Source of the DNA: Oceanobacillus piezotolerans
GTDB taxonomy: Bacteria > Bacillota > Bacilli > Bacillales > Amphibacillaceae
Direction: 5' to 3'
DNA: 64,000 nucleotides
Assembly: GCF_003665065.1 (NCBI RefSeq)
Contig: NZ_RCHR01000003.1
Coordinates: 558,001 to 622,000, forward strand
The stretch's first letter is position 1. Each line of letters starts with the position of its first letter. The translations under genes and the position numbers were made by a program. Below, piece after piece: positions 37,474 to 46,235 of this stretch. The notes under the pieces were generated by a model. It made no database searches and had not been told where the DNA came from. It worked only from the letters and a program-made list of their open reading frames with translations.

Positions 37474-38513
37474 GTAATAAAGTATTTAATATCATAGTCC
37501 CGGTTATATCCGTCATCCTTGGTCTTATAGCTGGAGCAATTATTATGCTTCTATCTGGACATAATCCGATTTCAGGATATGCTGCATTGTGGAATGGAGC
37601 ATTTGGTGACTCCTATACCATAGGGGAAACCGTACGAAGAATTACTCCACTTATGTTAACAGGGCTTGCGATTGCTTTTGCTTTCAGAACAGGTTTATTT
37701 AACATCGGTGCAGAGGGACAAGTAATCGTTGGCTGGTTAGCAGCTGTATGTGTAGGGCTTTATATTGATGCCCCTATGTATATTCATTTACCATTAGCTA
37801 TCATAGCCGGTGCGCTTGCTGGTGCACTATGGGCTTTTGTTCCTGGTATTCTAAAAGCAAAACTAGGTGTGCATGAAGTAATTGTAACGATTATGATGAA
37901 CTATATTGCACTTTATAGCGTGAATGAAATTATTCGAACAGTATTGACAGATGGAGAGACAACCTCCGCAACAATAGCACCTACTGCATCGTTGGCATCC
38001 GAGTGGCTGCAATCAATCACGTTCTATTCTCGTATTCACTATGGATTTTTAATTGCCTTATTTGCTGCTGTTCTTATGTGGTTTATTATTGATCGGACTT
38101 CCATTGGTTATGAGCTAAAGTCGGTAGGATTCAATCCGCATGCTTCGAAATATGCAGGGATGAATGTTAATCGAAATATTGTCTTATCACTTGTTATATC
38201 TGGATCCTTTGCTGGTTTAGCCGGAGTTATGGAGGGATTAGGAACATATGGAAATATCTCTGTAATGGGCGGTTTTACTAATTTAGGTTTTGATGGAATT
38301 GCCGTTGCTCTGCTTGGAGCTAATAATCCGCTTGGTGTTGTACTTGCTGCTATTCTCTTCGGAACGTTAAAAGAAGGCGCCGGAGAAATGCCGACCAGTG
38401 CAGGCGTACCAACCGAGCTAGTTGATATTATTATCGCTCTTATTATTTTATTTGTAGCATCTGGTTATATTATTCGCTGGGCTATACTTCGCTTTAAAAA
38501 GGAGGAGAAATAA
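37470..38513 (+). CDS. nupP: Nucleoside ABC transporter permease (NupP type)
   Basis: A 347-residue inner-membrane permease of the BPD-transp-2 (RbsC-like) family with about 8-10 hydrophobic helices. GLAIAFAFRTGLFNIGAEGQ and the cytoplasmic coupling loop near SVGFNPHASKYAGMNVNRN identify it as the nucleoside subgroup. ATG overlaps the end of nupO, and one base separates it from the second permease. Confidence 0.93.
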   Translation: MSNKVFNIIVPVISVILGLIAGAIIMLLSGHNPISGYAALWNGAFGDSYTIGETVRRITPLMLTGLAIAFAFRTGLFNIGAEGQVIVGWLAAVCVGLYIDAPMYIHLPLAIIAGALAGALWAFVPGILKAKLGVHEVIVTIMMNYIALYSVNEIIRTVLTDGETTSATIAPTASLASEWLQSITFYSRIHYGFLIALFAAVLMWFIIDRTSIGYELKSVGFNPHASKYAGMNVNRNIVLSLVISGSFAGLAGVMEGLGTYGNISVMGGFTNLGFDGIAVALLGANNPLGVVLAAILFGTLKEGAGEMPTSAGVPTELVDIIIALIILFVASGYIIRWAILRFKKEEK

Positions 38514-39467
38514 ATGATTGAAATATTGCAATCAATCGTTCCAACAGCACTATTCTATTCAGCACCTCTTATCTTTACGGCTTTAGGCGGGGTATTTAGT
38601 GAACGTTCAGGGGTAATTAACATTGGTTTAGAAGGGCTTATGGTAATGGGAGCTTTTATAGGTATCGTATTTAACCTTACCTTTGCGGATGTTCTGGGTG
38701 CATCAACTCCTTGGATTTCCATTATTGTAGCCACTTTTGCTGGTGCGTTATTTTCTGTGATCCATGCTGTGGCGTCTGTATCATTTCGGGCAGATCAAAC
38801 TGTAAGTGGAGTAGCAATTAATATGTTAGCATTAGGAATTGGGGTATATTTGACAAAGGTTTGGTACGATAAGGGACAAACAGATATGGTTAGTCAGCCA
38901 TTCTATACGACTGATATTCCTGTTTTATCAGAGATCCCCGTTATTGGTCCAATTTTCTTTGAAGGAATATATATTACTTCATATATTGCCATTTTATTTG
39001 CAATTATTGCTTGGTATGTATTATATCGCACCCCGTTTGGTTTGCGTTTGCGTTCCGTTGGAGAGCATCCAATGGCGGCAGATACCAATGGTGTGAATGT
39101 GTATAAAATCCGTTACATTGCTGTTATTCTTTCTGGTGCATTAGGAGGGTTAGGTGGTTCTGTTTTTGCATTGACTATTGTATCTAACTTTTCCCAATCT
39201 ACCATTGTGGGCCAAGGATTCATGGCTCTCGCAGCTGTTATTTTCGGTAAATGGCATCCCTTGGGAGCAATGGGTGCTGCCATCTTCTTTGGCTTAGCAC
39301 AATCCTTAAGTGTTGTTGGTGCGGGCATTCCTGTATTAAGTGATATTCCACAGGTATTCTTACTAATTGCACCTTATGTATTGACCATTCTTGCACTTGC
39401 AGGATTTATTGGACGCGCGGAAGCTCCTAAGGCTAATGGTGTTCCATATATTAAAGGTGGAAGATAA
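38514..39467 (+). CDS. nupQ: Nucleoside ABC transporter permease (NupQ type)
   Basis: Second permease of the transporter, 317 residues, with FTALGGVFSERSGVINIGLEG near the N-terminus and the coupling loop LRSVGEHPMAADTNGVNVYK. GGAGGAG lies within the end of nupP. It completes the binding protein-ATPase-permease-permease set and is followed by a strong terminator. Confidence 0.93.
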   Translation: MIEILQSIVPTALFYSAPLIFTALGGVFSERSGVINIGLEGLMVMGAFIGIVFNLTFADVLGASTPWISIIVATFAGALFSVIHAVASVSFRADQTVSGVAINMLALGIGVYLTKVWYDKGQTDMVSQPFYTTDIPVLSEIPVIGPIFFEGIYITSYIAILFAIIAWYVLYRTPFGLRLRSVGEHPMAADTNGVNVYKIRYIAVILSGALGGLGGSVFALTIVSNFSQSTIVGQGFMALAAVIFGKWHPLGAMGAAIFFGLAQSLSVVGAGIPVLSDIPQVFLLIAPYVLTILALAGFIGRAEAPKANGVPYIKGGR

Positions 39468-39485
39468 TAAGAGTATTCAATAGAA

Positions 39486-39520
39486 ACAGACTTGCCATAA
39501 GTAGCAAGTCTGTTTTTTTT
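39486..39520 (+). terminator. Strong intrinsic terminator after nupQ
   Basis: ACAGACTTGC pairs with GCAAGTCTGT around CATAAGTA, followed by eight T. Confidence 0.93.
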
Positions 39521-39594
39521 CACGTATAATGGATGATAAATGGAAAATATGTGCAGAATATGGAAGAAATCTGTATGGATTAGGAGGTTCATAT

Positions 39595-40878
39595 ATGCAA
39601 CCAATAAAAGAAAGACGTATCGAAAAAGATGGGATAATCTTTCATTTCATTCAAAGCAAGAAATATAAAACCGTAAACCTGGTGGCAAAGCTTCGGTCGC
39701 CATTACATAAAGATACTCTAACGAAAAGGGCATTACTTCCTTATATATTAAAGCAAGGAACGAAAAGCTTTCCAACCACGGAGGCTTTACAACTCAAGTT
39801 AGATGAATTGTATGGAGCCGTCTTTTCTATCCAGGGAGGTAAAAAAGGCGAGAATCATATTATTACTTTTCGTATGGAGCTGGCTAATGCGAAATATATC
39901 CCCGAGGCTACCCCTGTGCTTGGTGAAGGTATTTCTTTATTCAGTGAATTCCTCTTTCAGCCAAATGTTCAAAATGATGCCTTTGATACGATGGTTTTCG
40001 AACGAGAAGTGGATACATTAAAGCAAAAAATGAATGCAATCAAAGATGATAAAATGAAATACGCTAACCAGCGATTAATTGATGAGATGTGTAAAGATGA
40101 ACCTTATGGTCTGCATGTCCAAGGCTATGAAGAAGATTTAGCAAATATTTCTTCAAAGGATTTATATTCGTATTATCTAAGTATCATTCAAGAGGATCAG
40201 CTTGATGTCTATGTGCTTGGAGATTTTGATGAAGAAGATATGCTATCCAAGCTTTCGAATGAACTAAAAAGGGAAAACTCACATGTTTACCAAAATGAAG
40301 TGCAGACATTTAATGTAACAGAGCCTAAGGAAGTAATTGAAAAGCAAAATTTGCAGCAAGCTAAACTTCATATCGGTTACCGTACCAACGTATTTTTTAA
40401 AGATGATGACTACCCTGCACTACAGGTGTTCAATGGCATGTACGGAGGATTTCCAAGTTCCAAGCTATTTATAAATGTACGTGAGAAGAATAGTTTGGCC
40501 TACTATGCATCTTCAAGAATGGAAAGTCTAAAAGGACTTTTATTTGTGTTTAGTGGAATTGCCCCAGAGGATTTTGAAAAAGCAAGAGACATTATCCGTG
40601 AACAATTGACTGCTATGAAAGAAGGCGACTTTTCAGAGGAGATGCTGGCAGAAACGAAGGAGCAAATTGTAAATCAGTTATTGGAAACCATGGACCACCC
40701 CCAAGGATTAATTGAATTACTTTATCAGCAGGTGATAGGTGATAAGGAATTAACACCTGATCAGTTAATCGAAAATATTAAACTGGTTAACAAAGAAGAC
40801 GTTATTGGAGTAGCCAATAAAGTTCAAGAAGATACCGTTTATTTATTGACGAGTAAGGGAGGTCAGGCTAATGAATAA
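39595..40878 (+). CDS. ymfF: M16-like protein YmfF, apparently non-catalytic
   Basis: A 427-residue member of the M16 peptidase fold without the HxxEH zinc motif: the corresponding region reads LPYILKQGTKSFPTTEALQL. The partner YmfH, encoded next, has the intact motif, so the two resemble the active/inactive subunit pairs of processing peptidases. Start ATG 39595 is placed by TAGGAGG. It overlaps ymfH by 8 bp. Together with ymfI this block is conserved across Bacillaceae. Confidence 0.9.
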   Translation: MQPIKERRIEKDGIIFHFIQSKKYKTVNLVAKLRSPLHKDTLTKRALLPYILKQGTKSFPTTEALQLKLDELYGAVFSIQGGKKGENHIITFRMELANAKYIPEATPVLGEGISLFSEFLFQPNVQNDAFDTMVFEREVDTLKQKMNAIKDDKMKYANQRLIDEMCKDEPYGLHVQGYEEDLANISSKDLYSYYLSIIQEDQLDVYVLGDFDEEDMLSKLSNELKRENSHVYQNEVQTFNVTEPKEVIEKQNLQQAKLHIGYRTNVFFKDDDYPALQVFNGMYGGFPSSKLFINVREKNSLAYYASSRMESLKGLLFVFSGIAPEDFEKARDIIREQLTAMKEGDFSEEMLAETKEQIVNQLLETMDHPQGLIELLYQQVIGDKELTPDQLIENIKLVNKEDVIGVANKVQEDTVYLLTSKGGQANE

Positions 40879-42154
40879 GCAAACTTATGATTATATCGAT
40901 GAAACGATTTACTCAGAAAAGCTGGATAATGGATTATCCGTATTTTTACTGCCTAAACCAGAAATGGCTAAAACATATGGTATTTTCTCTACCGATTATG
41001 GATCGATTGACCAAACGTTTATCCCTATTGGGAAAGAAGAGAAAATCACTGTACCAGAGGGTATTGCACATTTCCTGGAGCATAAACTGTTTGAAAAGGA
41101 GGATCACGATGTGTTCTCCGATTTTGGGAAACAGGGTGCATCCGCCAACGCTTTTACGTCCTTTACTAAAACAGCATATCTGTTCTCAGCGACAAATCAA
41201 ATTGAAAAAAATGTAGAGACATTGATTAACTTTGTGCAAGAACCCTATTTTTCAGAGAAATCCGTTGAAAAAGAGAAAGGGATTATTGGCCAAGAAATCA
41301 AAATGTATGATGATCAACCAGATTGGCAGTCGTTTATGGGAACGATTAAAGGACTCTTTAAAACTCATCCAGTAAATATGGATATTGCTGGTACAGTAGA
41401 ATCCATTAGTAAAATTACGAAGGATGATTTATATACTTGCTACAATACTTTCTATCATCCAGAAAATATGATTTTATTTATTGCTGGTAATTTCCAGCCT
41501 GAAAAAATGATGGAGTTTATTAAAAATAATCAAGCTGCAAAATCGTTTGATAAGATGGAAGAATTACGACGGGAATATCCAGAAGAGCCAAGGGAAGTAG
41601 CTGTGAAAAATCATACGATAAACATGCCGTTATCGGTCCCTAAATGCACAGTTGGCATAAAGGAATCATTTGAGGAGCTTTCTGGTGATGCGTTTTTAAA
41701 GAAAGATTTGTTACAACATATGCTAATTGATTATTTCTTCTCAAAGGGCGGAGCATTTTATCAAGAGTTGTATCAACAAAATTTAATTGATGATAGCTTT
41801 TATTTTGAATCGACCTTAGATAAGAATTTTGGTTATTCCTTGATTGGCAGTAATACAGAGCAGCCGGAACAATTTGCAAAAAAAGTAAAAGAATTATTAC
41901 TCTCTACGAATACCATCACGTTCGATGAAGAGACATTTAATCGGATGAAGCGTAAAAAAGTTGGTAATTTACTTCGTGCGATGAATTCATTAGAGTTTAT
42001 TGCGAATAAGTTTATCCATTATCAAATTGCAGGCATTAACTTGTTTGATATTATCCCAACCATACAAGCGCTAACGTTAGACGACTTAAACCAGTTCGCA
42101 GCATCTTGGATCGAAGAAGACAGATTGTCTGTCTGTACGATTGCACCGGAGTAG
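40871..42154 (+). CDS. ymfH: M16 family zinc protease YmfH
   Basis: A 427-residue M16 peptidase with an intact zinc motif H-F-L-E-H (near residues 66-70, in GIAHFLEHKLF) and a following EKEKGIIGQEIKMYDDQPDW glutamate segment. Likely works with YmfF as a heterodimer; the substrate is unknown to me. It starts inside the end of ymfF and is followed 6 bp later by ymfI. Confidence 0.91.
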   Translation: MNKQTYDYIDETIYSEKLDNGLSVFLLPKPEMAKTYGIFSTDYGSIDQTFIPIGKEEKITVPEGIAHFLEHKLFEKEDHDVFSDFGKQGASANAFTSFTKTAYLFSATNQIEKNVETLINFVQEPYFSEKSVEKEKGIIGQEIKMYDDQPDWQSFMGTIKGLFKTHPVNMDIAGTVESISKITKDDLYTCYNTFYHPENMILFIAGNFQPEKMMEFIKNNQAAKSFDKMEELRREYPEEPREVAVKNHTINMPLSVPKCTVGIKESFEELSGDAFLKKDLLQHMLIDYFFSKGGAFYQELYQQNLIDDSFYFESTLDKNFGYSLIGSNTEQPEQFAKKVKELLLSTNTITFDEETFNRMKRKKVGNLLRAMNSLEFIANKFIHYQIAGINLFDIIPTIQALTLDDLNQFAASWIEEDRLSVCTIAPE

Positions 42155-42160
42155 GACAAT

Positions 42161-42877
42161 ATGGGGAAGAATGTTTTAGTGATCGGTGCTAGCGGAGAGA
42201 TTGGTAAGCATATCGCAAGCCGCCTAGCCAGCGAAGGATATCAGCTGATCCTTCATTATAATAAAAACAGGCAAACGATATTCGAATTAATGGAAACAAT
42301 TGAGGAGTCAAGGATTCTAACCGTCTTCCAAGCTGATTTAGCTGATGGGACAGAATTAAAAGCAGCTTTACAACAACTTGTTTATCCAGTAGATTGTATT
42401 GTATTTGCAAGCGGGACGGCTCATTATGGGTTGTTTCAAGAAACATCTGAGAAAGTGATGGATGAGATGCTGAATTTACATGTAAAGGCACCATGGTTAA
42501 TTACAAAGCATTTCTTACCATCCATGATTAATAAAAAATATGGAAAGATTATTTTTATCTCCTCTATTTGGGGGAGAGTTGGTGCGAGCTTTGAGGTGGT
42601 TTACTCATCTGTTAAGGGCGCACAGAATAGTTTTGTAAAGGCTCTGGCAAAAGAAGTAGCCCCAAGTGGAGTCTCCGTTAATGCGGTCAGTCCAGGTTTT
42701 ATCGAAACGAAGATGAATCAGCATCTTACAGAAGGCGAGAAAGCATCCATTTATAGTGAAATTCCGATGAACCGACCAGGATATCCCAGTGAAGTCGCAC
42801 ATGCTGTCAGTTTTCTTTTAGACGAGCGCTCGAGTTATATCCAGGGAGAAATAATAAACATAGATGGTGGCTGGTAA
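42161..42877 (+). CDS. ymfI: SDR reductase YmfI (EF-P modification)
   Basis: Short-chain dehydrogenase of 238 residues with the NADP loop GASGEIGKHIA, the active-site Ser in FISSIWGRVG, YSSVKGA (Tyr and Lys) and the PGFIETKMNQ loop. In B. subtilis YmfI performs the last reduction that leaves 5-aminopentanol on lysine 32 of elongation factor P. That function is taken from the family, not shown here. Resembles FabG but its fixed position after ymfH supports YmfI. Confidence 0.9.
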   Translation: MGKNVLVIGASGEIGKHIASRLASEGYQLILHYNKNRQTIFELMETIEESRILTVFQADLADGTELKAALQQLVYPVDCIVFASGTAHYGLFQETSEKVMDEMLNLHVKAPWLITKHFLPSMINKKYGKIIFISSIWGRVGASFEVVYSSVKGAQNSFVKALAKEVAPSGVSVNAVSPGFIETKMNQHLTEGEKASIYSEIPMNRPGYPSEVAHAVSFLLDERSSYIQGEIINIDGGW

Positions 42878-42951
42878 TTTTTTCGCAATCATGTATAAAT
42901 GCGCTCAGATATCAAATACTATCCTTGAAATACTTCCAAGGAGGCAGAGAT

Positions 42952-43200
42952 ATGTCAGTTCTTGATAATTTTGAGACATGGAAAGGTTTTTTAGCTAATC
43001 GTTTGCAGCAAGCACAACAACAAGGAATGGACCAGCAAACGATGAATAGTATTGCTGCTGAAGTAGGCGATTACTTAGCACAACATGTAGATGCAAAGAA
43101 CAAAGAAGAAGCCGTCCTCAAAGAACTATGGAATGCAGCTTCAGAGCAAGAGCAACAAGCATTAGCTAGCACAATGATGAAGTTGGTTCAAAAATCATAG
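42952..43200 (+). CDS. ymfJ: DUF3243 family protein YmfJ
   Basis: An 82-residue mainly helical, glutamine-rich protein (MSVLDNFETWKGFLANRLQQ, then GDYLAQHVDAKNKEE) of unknown function that follows ymfI in Bacillaceae. The ATG at 42952 lies behind AAGGAGG. It is followed by a terminator. Confidence 0.87.
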   Translation: MSVLDNFETWKGFLANRLQQAQQQGMDQQTMNSIAAEVGDYLAQHVDAKNKEEAVLKELWNAASEQEQQALASTMMKLVQKS

Positions 43201-43214
43201 TATGTAATATGAGA

Positions 43215-43249
43215 GAAGAAGCTGCATATCCATAACAGCTTCTTCTTTT
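43215..43249 (+). terminator. Intrinsic terminator after ymfJ
   Basis: AGAAGAAGCTG pairs with CAGCTTCTTCT around an 11-nt loop, with a T-rich end. It closes the ymfF-ymfH-ymfI-ymfJ transcript. Confidence 0.88.
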
Positions 43250-43312
43250 GCTTTGTTTGTTAGAAACTACGAACTAACTATTGAGACACTCTCGCTTATC
43301 CTAATGGTTGTT

Positions 43313-43683
43313 ATGTGCATGGACTCGCTCCGGCAGAATACTCCGCTTTCCACGGGCACGGCCTCAGCCTCCTCGCGGAAAAACCACCGCTGCGGGGTCT
43401 TCGAACACGTGCTATTCCCGTAGGAGTCTACGTATTCTGCCTACGCTAATAGAGATTTTCTGCTTTATGTGTGGTGTAAGTACTGTAAATGACGTTTCAC
43501 ATATCTATATTTTTAATATATAGGAAAGTTGAGAAGCTCCAACTTAGCGGAGGAAATACACGGAGACTCCTGCGGGAGGAAAAGCCTAGTTGAGACCCCG
43601 CAGAGACGATAGTCTCGAGGAGGCTCAACAGCGCCCGCGGAAAGCGTAGTGTATTTCCGTAGCGGTTCCAAGCACTATTTTGA
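43313..43683. repeat. Composite structured repeat, locus C, with a third arm type
   Basis: The left arm (- strand) is a distinct type 3: GGCAGAATAC (43332-43341) pairs with GTATTCTGCC (43432-43441), the middle helix is GCACG/CGTGC (43356-43360 with 43408-43412), and the apical hairpin is GCGG/CCGC (43375-43390). The right arm is type 1 on the + strand: GGAAATACAC (43552-43561) with GTGTATTTCC (43649-43658), GTTGAG/CTCAAC (43589-43594 with 43624-43629), and GAGAC-GATA-GTCTC (43603-43616). Outer ends are TGTGCATGG and CCAAGCACTATTTT. It lies between ymfJ and ymfK. Confidence 0.9.
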
Positions 43684-43810
43684 ATTAATAAATGATAATA
43701 ATCCTTTTCAACAACCCAAAAACCGTTTATCATAAAATAAAGAGCATAAGATTGCAATTATTAGCCAAATTGTTTACTATAAGTGAAGAATGTGTTTAAA
43801 GGGGTTCATT

Positions 43811-44602
43811 ATGGGGAAAACAGAATGGTATCTTGAGTACGAGATACACAAGAATCGGCCTGGTTTGTTAGGGGACATTGCTTCATTATTAGGAATGCTT
43901 TCGATTAACATTGTCACCATTAATGGAGTGGAAAATGGCAGAAGAGGTATGTTGCTCCTCTCTGAATTTGATGAGAATATATTAAGATTAAAATCCATTT
44001 TACATACAATGGAAACGATAAATGTTACGAAATTACGGAAACCAAAACTAAAAGATAAAATGGCTGTACGCCATGGCAAATATATACATACAGATGCAGA
44101 TGACCGTAAAACATTTCGCTTTGTTAGAGATGAATTGGGATTACTAGTGGATTTCATGGCAGAACTTTATAAGCAAGATGGCCATAAGCTTATTGGCATT
44201 CGCGGCATGCCGCGAGTAGGCAAGACAGAATCTGTAGTAGCTGCAAGTGTCTGTGCGAATAAGCGCTGGCTATTTGTATCTAGTACGATGTTAAAGCAAA
44301 CGGTGCGAAATAGTTTAATCCAAGGAGAATACGATTCCAATAATATTTTTATTATTGACGGGATTGTATCAACTAAACGTGCAAACGAGAAGCATTGGCA
44401 GTTAGTCAGAGAGATTATGCAGATGCCAGCGGTAAAAGTAGTCGAACATCCGGATATATTTGTCCAATCTACGGAATATAATATTAAGGATTTCGATTAC
44501 ATTATAGAATTACGAAGTCATGATGAAGAAGAAATCACATATGAAACGGTGGAAAACCAGCAATTTAGTGAGGGAAATGGTTTTTCTATGTTTGATTTCT
44601 AA
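43811..44602 (+). CDS. ymfK: DUF3388 protein YmfK with ACT-like N-terminus
   Basis: A 263-residue protein. The first ~75 residues resemble an ACT ligand-binding domain (YEIHKNRPGLLGDIASLLGM). The rest is a P-loop-like domain with GIRGMPRVGKTES, then a STMLKQTVRNSLIQGEYDS segment. No catalytic role is known to me. The start ATG 43811 follows AAAGGGG. It lies 20 bp before rodZ. Confidence 0.86.
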   Translation: MGKTEWYLEYEIHKNRPGLLGDIASLLGMLSINIVTINGVENGRRGMLLLSEFDENILRLKSILHTMETINVTKLRKPKLKDKMAVRHGKYIHTDADDRKTFRFVRDELGLLVDFMAELYKQDGHKLIGIRGMPRVGKTESVVAASVCANKRWLFVSSTMLKQTVRNSLIQGEYDSNNIFIIDGIVSTKRANEKHWQLVREIMQMPAVKVVEHPDIFVQSTEYNIKDFDYIIELRSHDEEEITYETVENQQFSEGNGFSMFDF

Positions 44603-44622
44603 AATGGAAGGTGTTTTGATCT

Positions 44623-45549
44623 ATGGATATTGGCGCAAGGTTAAAAGAGGAACGTCTCGCTAAAGGTCTATCATTGGAAGAATTGCAGGATATGACGAAA
44701 ATCCAAAAGCGTTATCTGGTTGCAATTGAAGAAGGTCGATTTGAAATTCTTCCAGGTAAATTTTATGCACGAGCATTTATCAAAGAATATGCAAATGCAG
44801 TTGGTATTGATTCAAGTGAATTGCTAGAAGAGCATAAGGAAGAAATTCCAAAGTCTGAAGAGGAAAGCACGGTTCAATATAGCCGGATGGATCGGGCTAA
44901 AAAACAGAGTAATTCAGAGAAAAGCACAAAGCTTTTTTCCATTTTTCCAACGATTATTGTCATTCTATTAGTTATTGGTATTATTTTTGTGCTTTGGTAT
45001 TTTATTAGCCAAGGATCTGGCAACGATGGCGCTTCGGAGAATGAGCAAGGTGAAAATGATACAGTTATTATTAACAATCCAGATGATGTAGCAGATGGTA
45101 AAGCTGATGAAGACGATGGCACTGGAAGTGAAGCGGAGCAAAATGAGACTGCGCAAGAAGGGGAAGAAGCCCCGGCTGAAGAAGAAGAACCAGAAGAAGA
45201 GACACAAGCTGAATTCGTAGTAGACGAAGAAGGTTCGGGCTCATCTCCACATTCCACTCTTACCTTAAATAATGCAGGTGAGGAGGTTATCATTACGCTC
45301 GAAGCGAATGAGGGTTACACTTGGCTAGACATACAGGATGCAAGCGGCAGTTCTCTATTTAGTAATCAGTTTAATGCTGAGATGTCGCCACATGAAATTG
45401 ATGCAAGCGGCTCAGAACAGCTCTACTTTAATGTCGGAAACGCTCCTGCTTTAACCATCTATATTAATGGAGTAGAATTAGAGTATCCTGCAGATATTAG
45501 TAAGGTGCATCAACGATTAACAATTAACATCAATAATGAAGCAGAGTAA
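44623..45549 (+). CDS. rodZ: Cell-shape protein RodZ (YmfM)
   Basis: A bitopic membrane protein of 308 residues. An N-terminal Xre-type helix-turn-helix domain (DIGARLKEERLAKGLSLEEL), which in RodZ binds MreB, is followed by a basic stretch, one membrane helix near residues 105-127, a strongly acidic Asp/Glu linker (about 135-205), and a C-terminal DUF4115 beta domain (VIITLEANEGYTWLDIQD). The long acidic extracytoplasmic linker would suit a halotolerant organism. A terminator follows before pgsA. Confidence 0.92.
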   Translation: MDIGARLKEERLAKGLSLEELQDMTKIQKRYLVAIEEGRFEILPGKFYARAFIKEYANAVGIDSSELLEEHKEEIPKSEEESTVQYSRMDRAKKQSNSEKSTKLFSIFPTIIVILLVIGIIFVLWYFISQGSGNDGASENEQGENDTVIINNPDDVADGKADEDDGTGSEAEQNETAQEGEEAPAEEEEPEEETQAEFVVDEEGSGSSPHSTLTLNNAGEEVIITLEANEGYTWLDIQDASGSSLFSNQFNAEMSPHEIDASGSEQLYFNVGNAPALTIYINGVELEYPADISKVHQRLTININNEAE

Positions 45550-45597
45550 GCATTATTGATGTTGTGAATGCCGGTAAGTTAGATAACAACGTATTGA

Positions 45598-45627
45598 AAC
45601 CCTTCCCTATTGATGGGAAGGGTTATC
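45598..45627 (+). terminator. Hairpin between rodZ and pgsA
   Basis: AACCCTTCCC pairs with GGGAAGGGTT around TATTGAT, followed by ATCTTA. The T-run is poor, so read-through to pgsA is likely. Confidence 0.7.
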
Positions 45628-45656
45628 TTAATTCATAATGTAGGAGGATTTTAGTA

Positions 45657-46235
45657 ATGAATTTACCAAATAAATTAACCATTTCACGTATTTTATTAAT
45701 TCCTATCTTTATCATACTTTTAAGTGTTCCGTTTAACTGGGGCACATGGAATATTGGAGAGAATAATCTTCCGGTTGCGCATTTTGTTGCAGCACTTCTG
45801 TTTATTATTGCTTCTTCAACCGATTGGATTGACGGTTATATTGCAAGGAAATATAATTTAGTAACAAATCTTGGAAAGTTTCTTGATCCGCTTGCTGATA
45901 AGCTTCTCGTTTCAGCTGCACTGATTTTATTGGTTGAGTTAGGCTTAGCTCCAGCTTGGGTCGTTATTTTGATCATTAGCAGAGAATTTGCGGTTACTGG
46001 ATTACGTCTTGTAGCAGCAGGTGAAGGAATTGTATTAGCTGCAGGTCAGCTTGGCAAGATTAAGACAGCTACCCAGATGGTGGCAATTGCTCTCTTGTTA
46101 TTACATAATTTTCCATTCTCTTATTTAGGAATTCCGGTAGCTACTATTATGCTGTATATTTCATTGTTCTTTACTGTTCTATCTGGCGTCGACTATTTCG
46201 TGAAAAACTGGCATGTCATGAGGGATTCCAAATGA
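45657..46235 (+). CDS. pgsA: CDP-diacylglycerol-glycerol-3-phosphate 3-phosphatidyltransferase
   Basis: Membrane enzyme making phosphatidylglycerol phosphate from CDP-diacylglycerol, the product of CdsA. The CDP-alcohol transferase motif is complete: DWIDGYIARKYN followed by LGKFLDPLADK, providing the D-G-x2-A-R and G-x3-D-x3-D residues. It has 192 residues and several membrane helices. TAGGAGG precedes the ATG. It overlaps cinA by 4 bp. Confidence 0.96.
   Translation: MNLPNKLTISRILLIPIFIILLSVPFNWGTWNIGENNLPVAHFVAALLFIIASSTDWIDGYIARKYNLVTNLGKFLDPLADKLLVSAALILLVELGLAPAWVVILIISREFAVTGLRLVAAGEGIVLAAGQLGKIKTATQMVAIALLLLHNFPFSYLGIPVATIMLYISLFFTVLSGVDYFVKNWHVMRDSK

Noticed and set aside
43308..43757. 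Frames of 71 (+) and 86 (-) codons
   Set aside because: Products of locus C arms; no start signals or homology.
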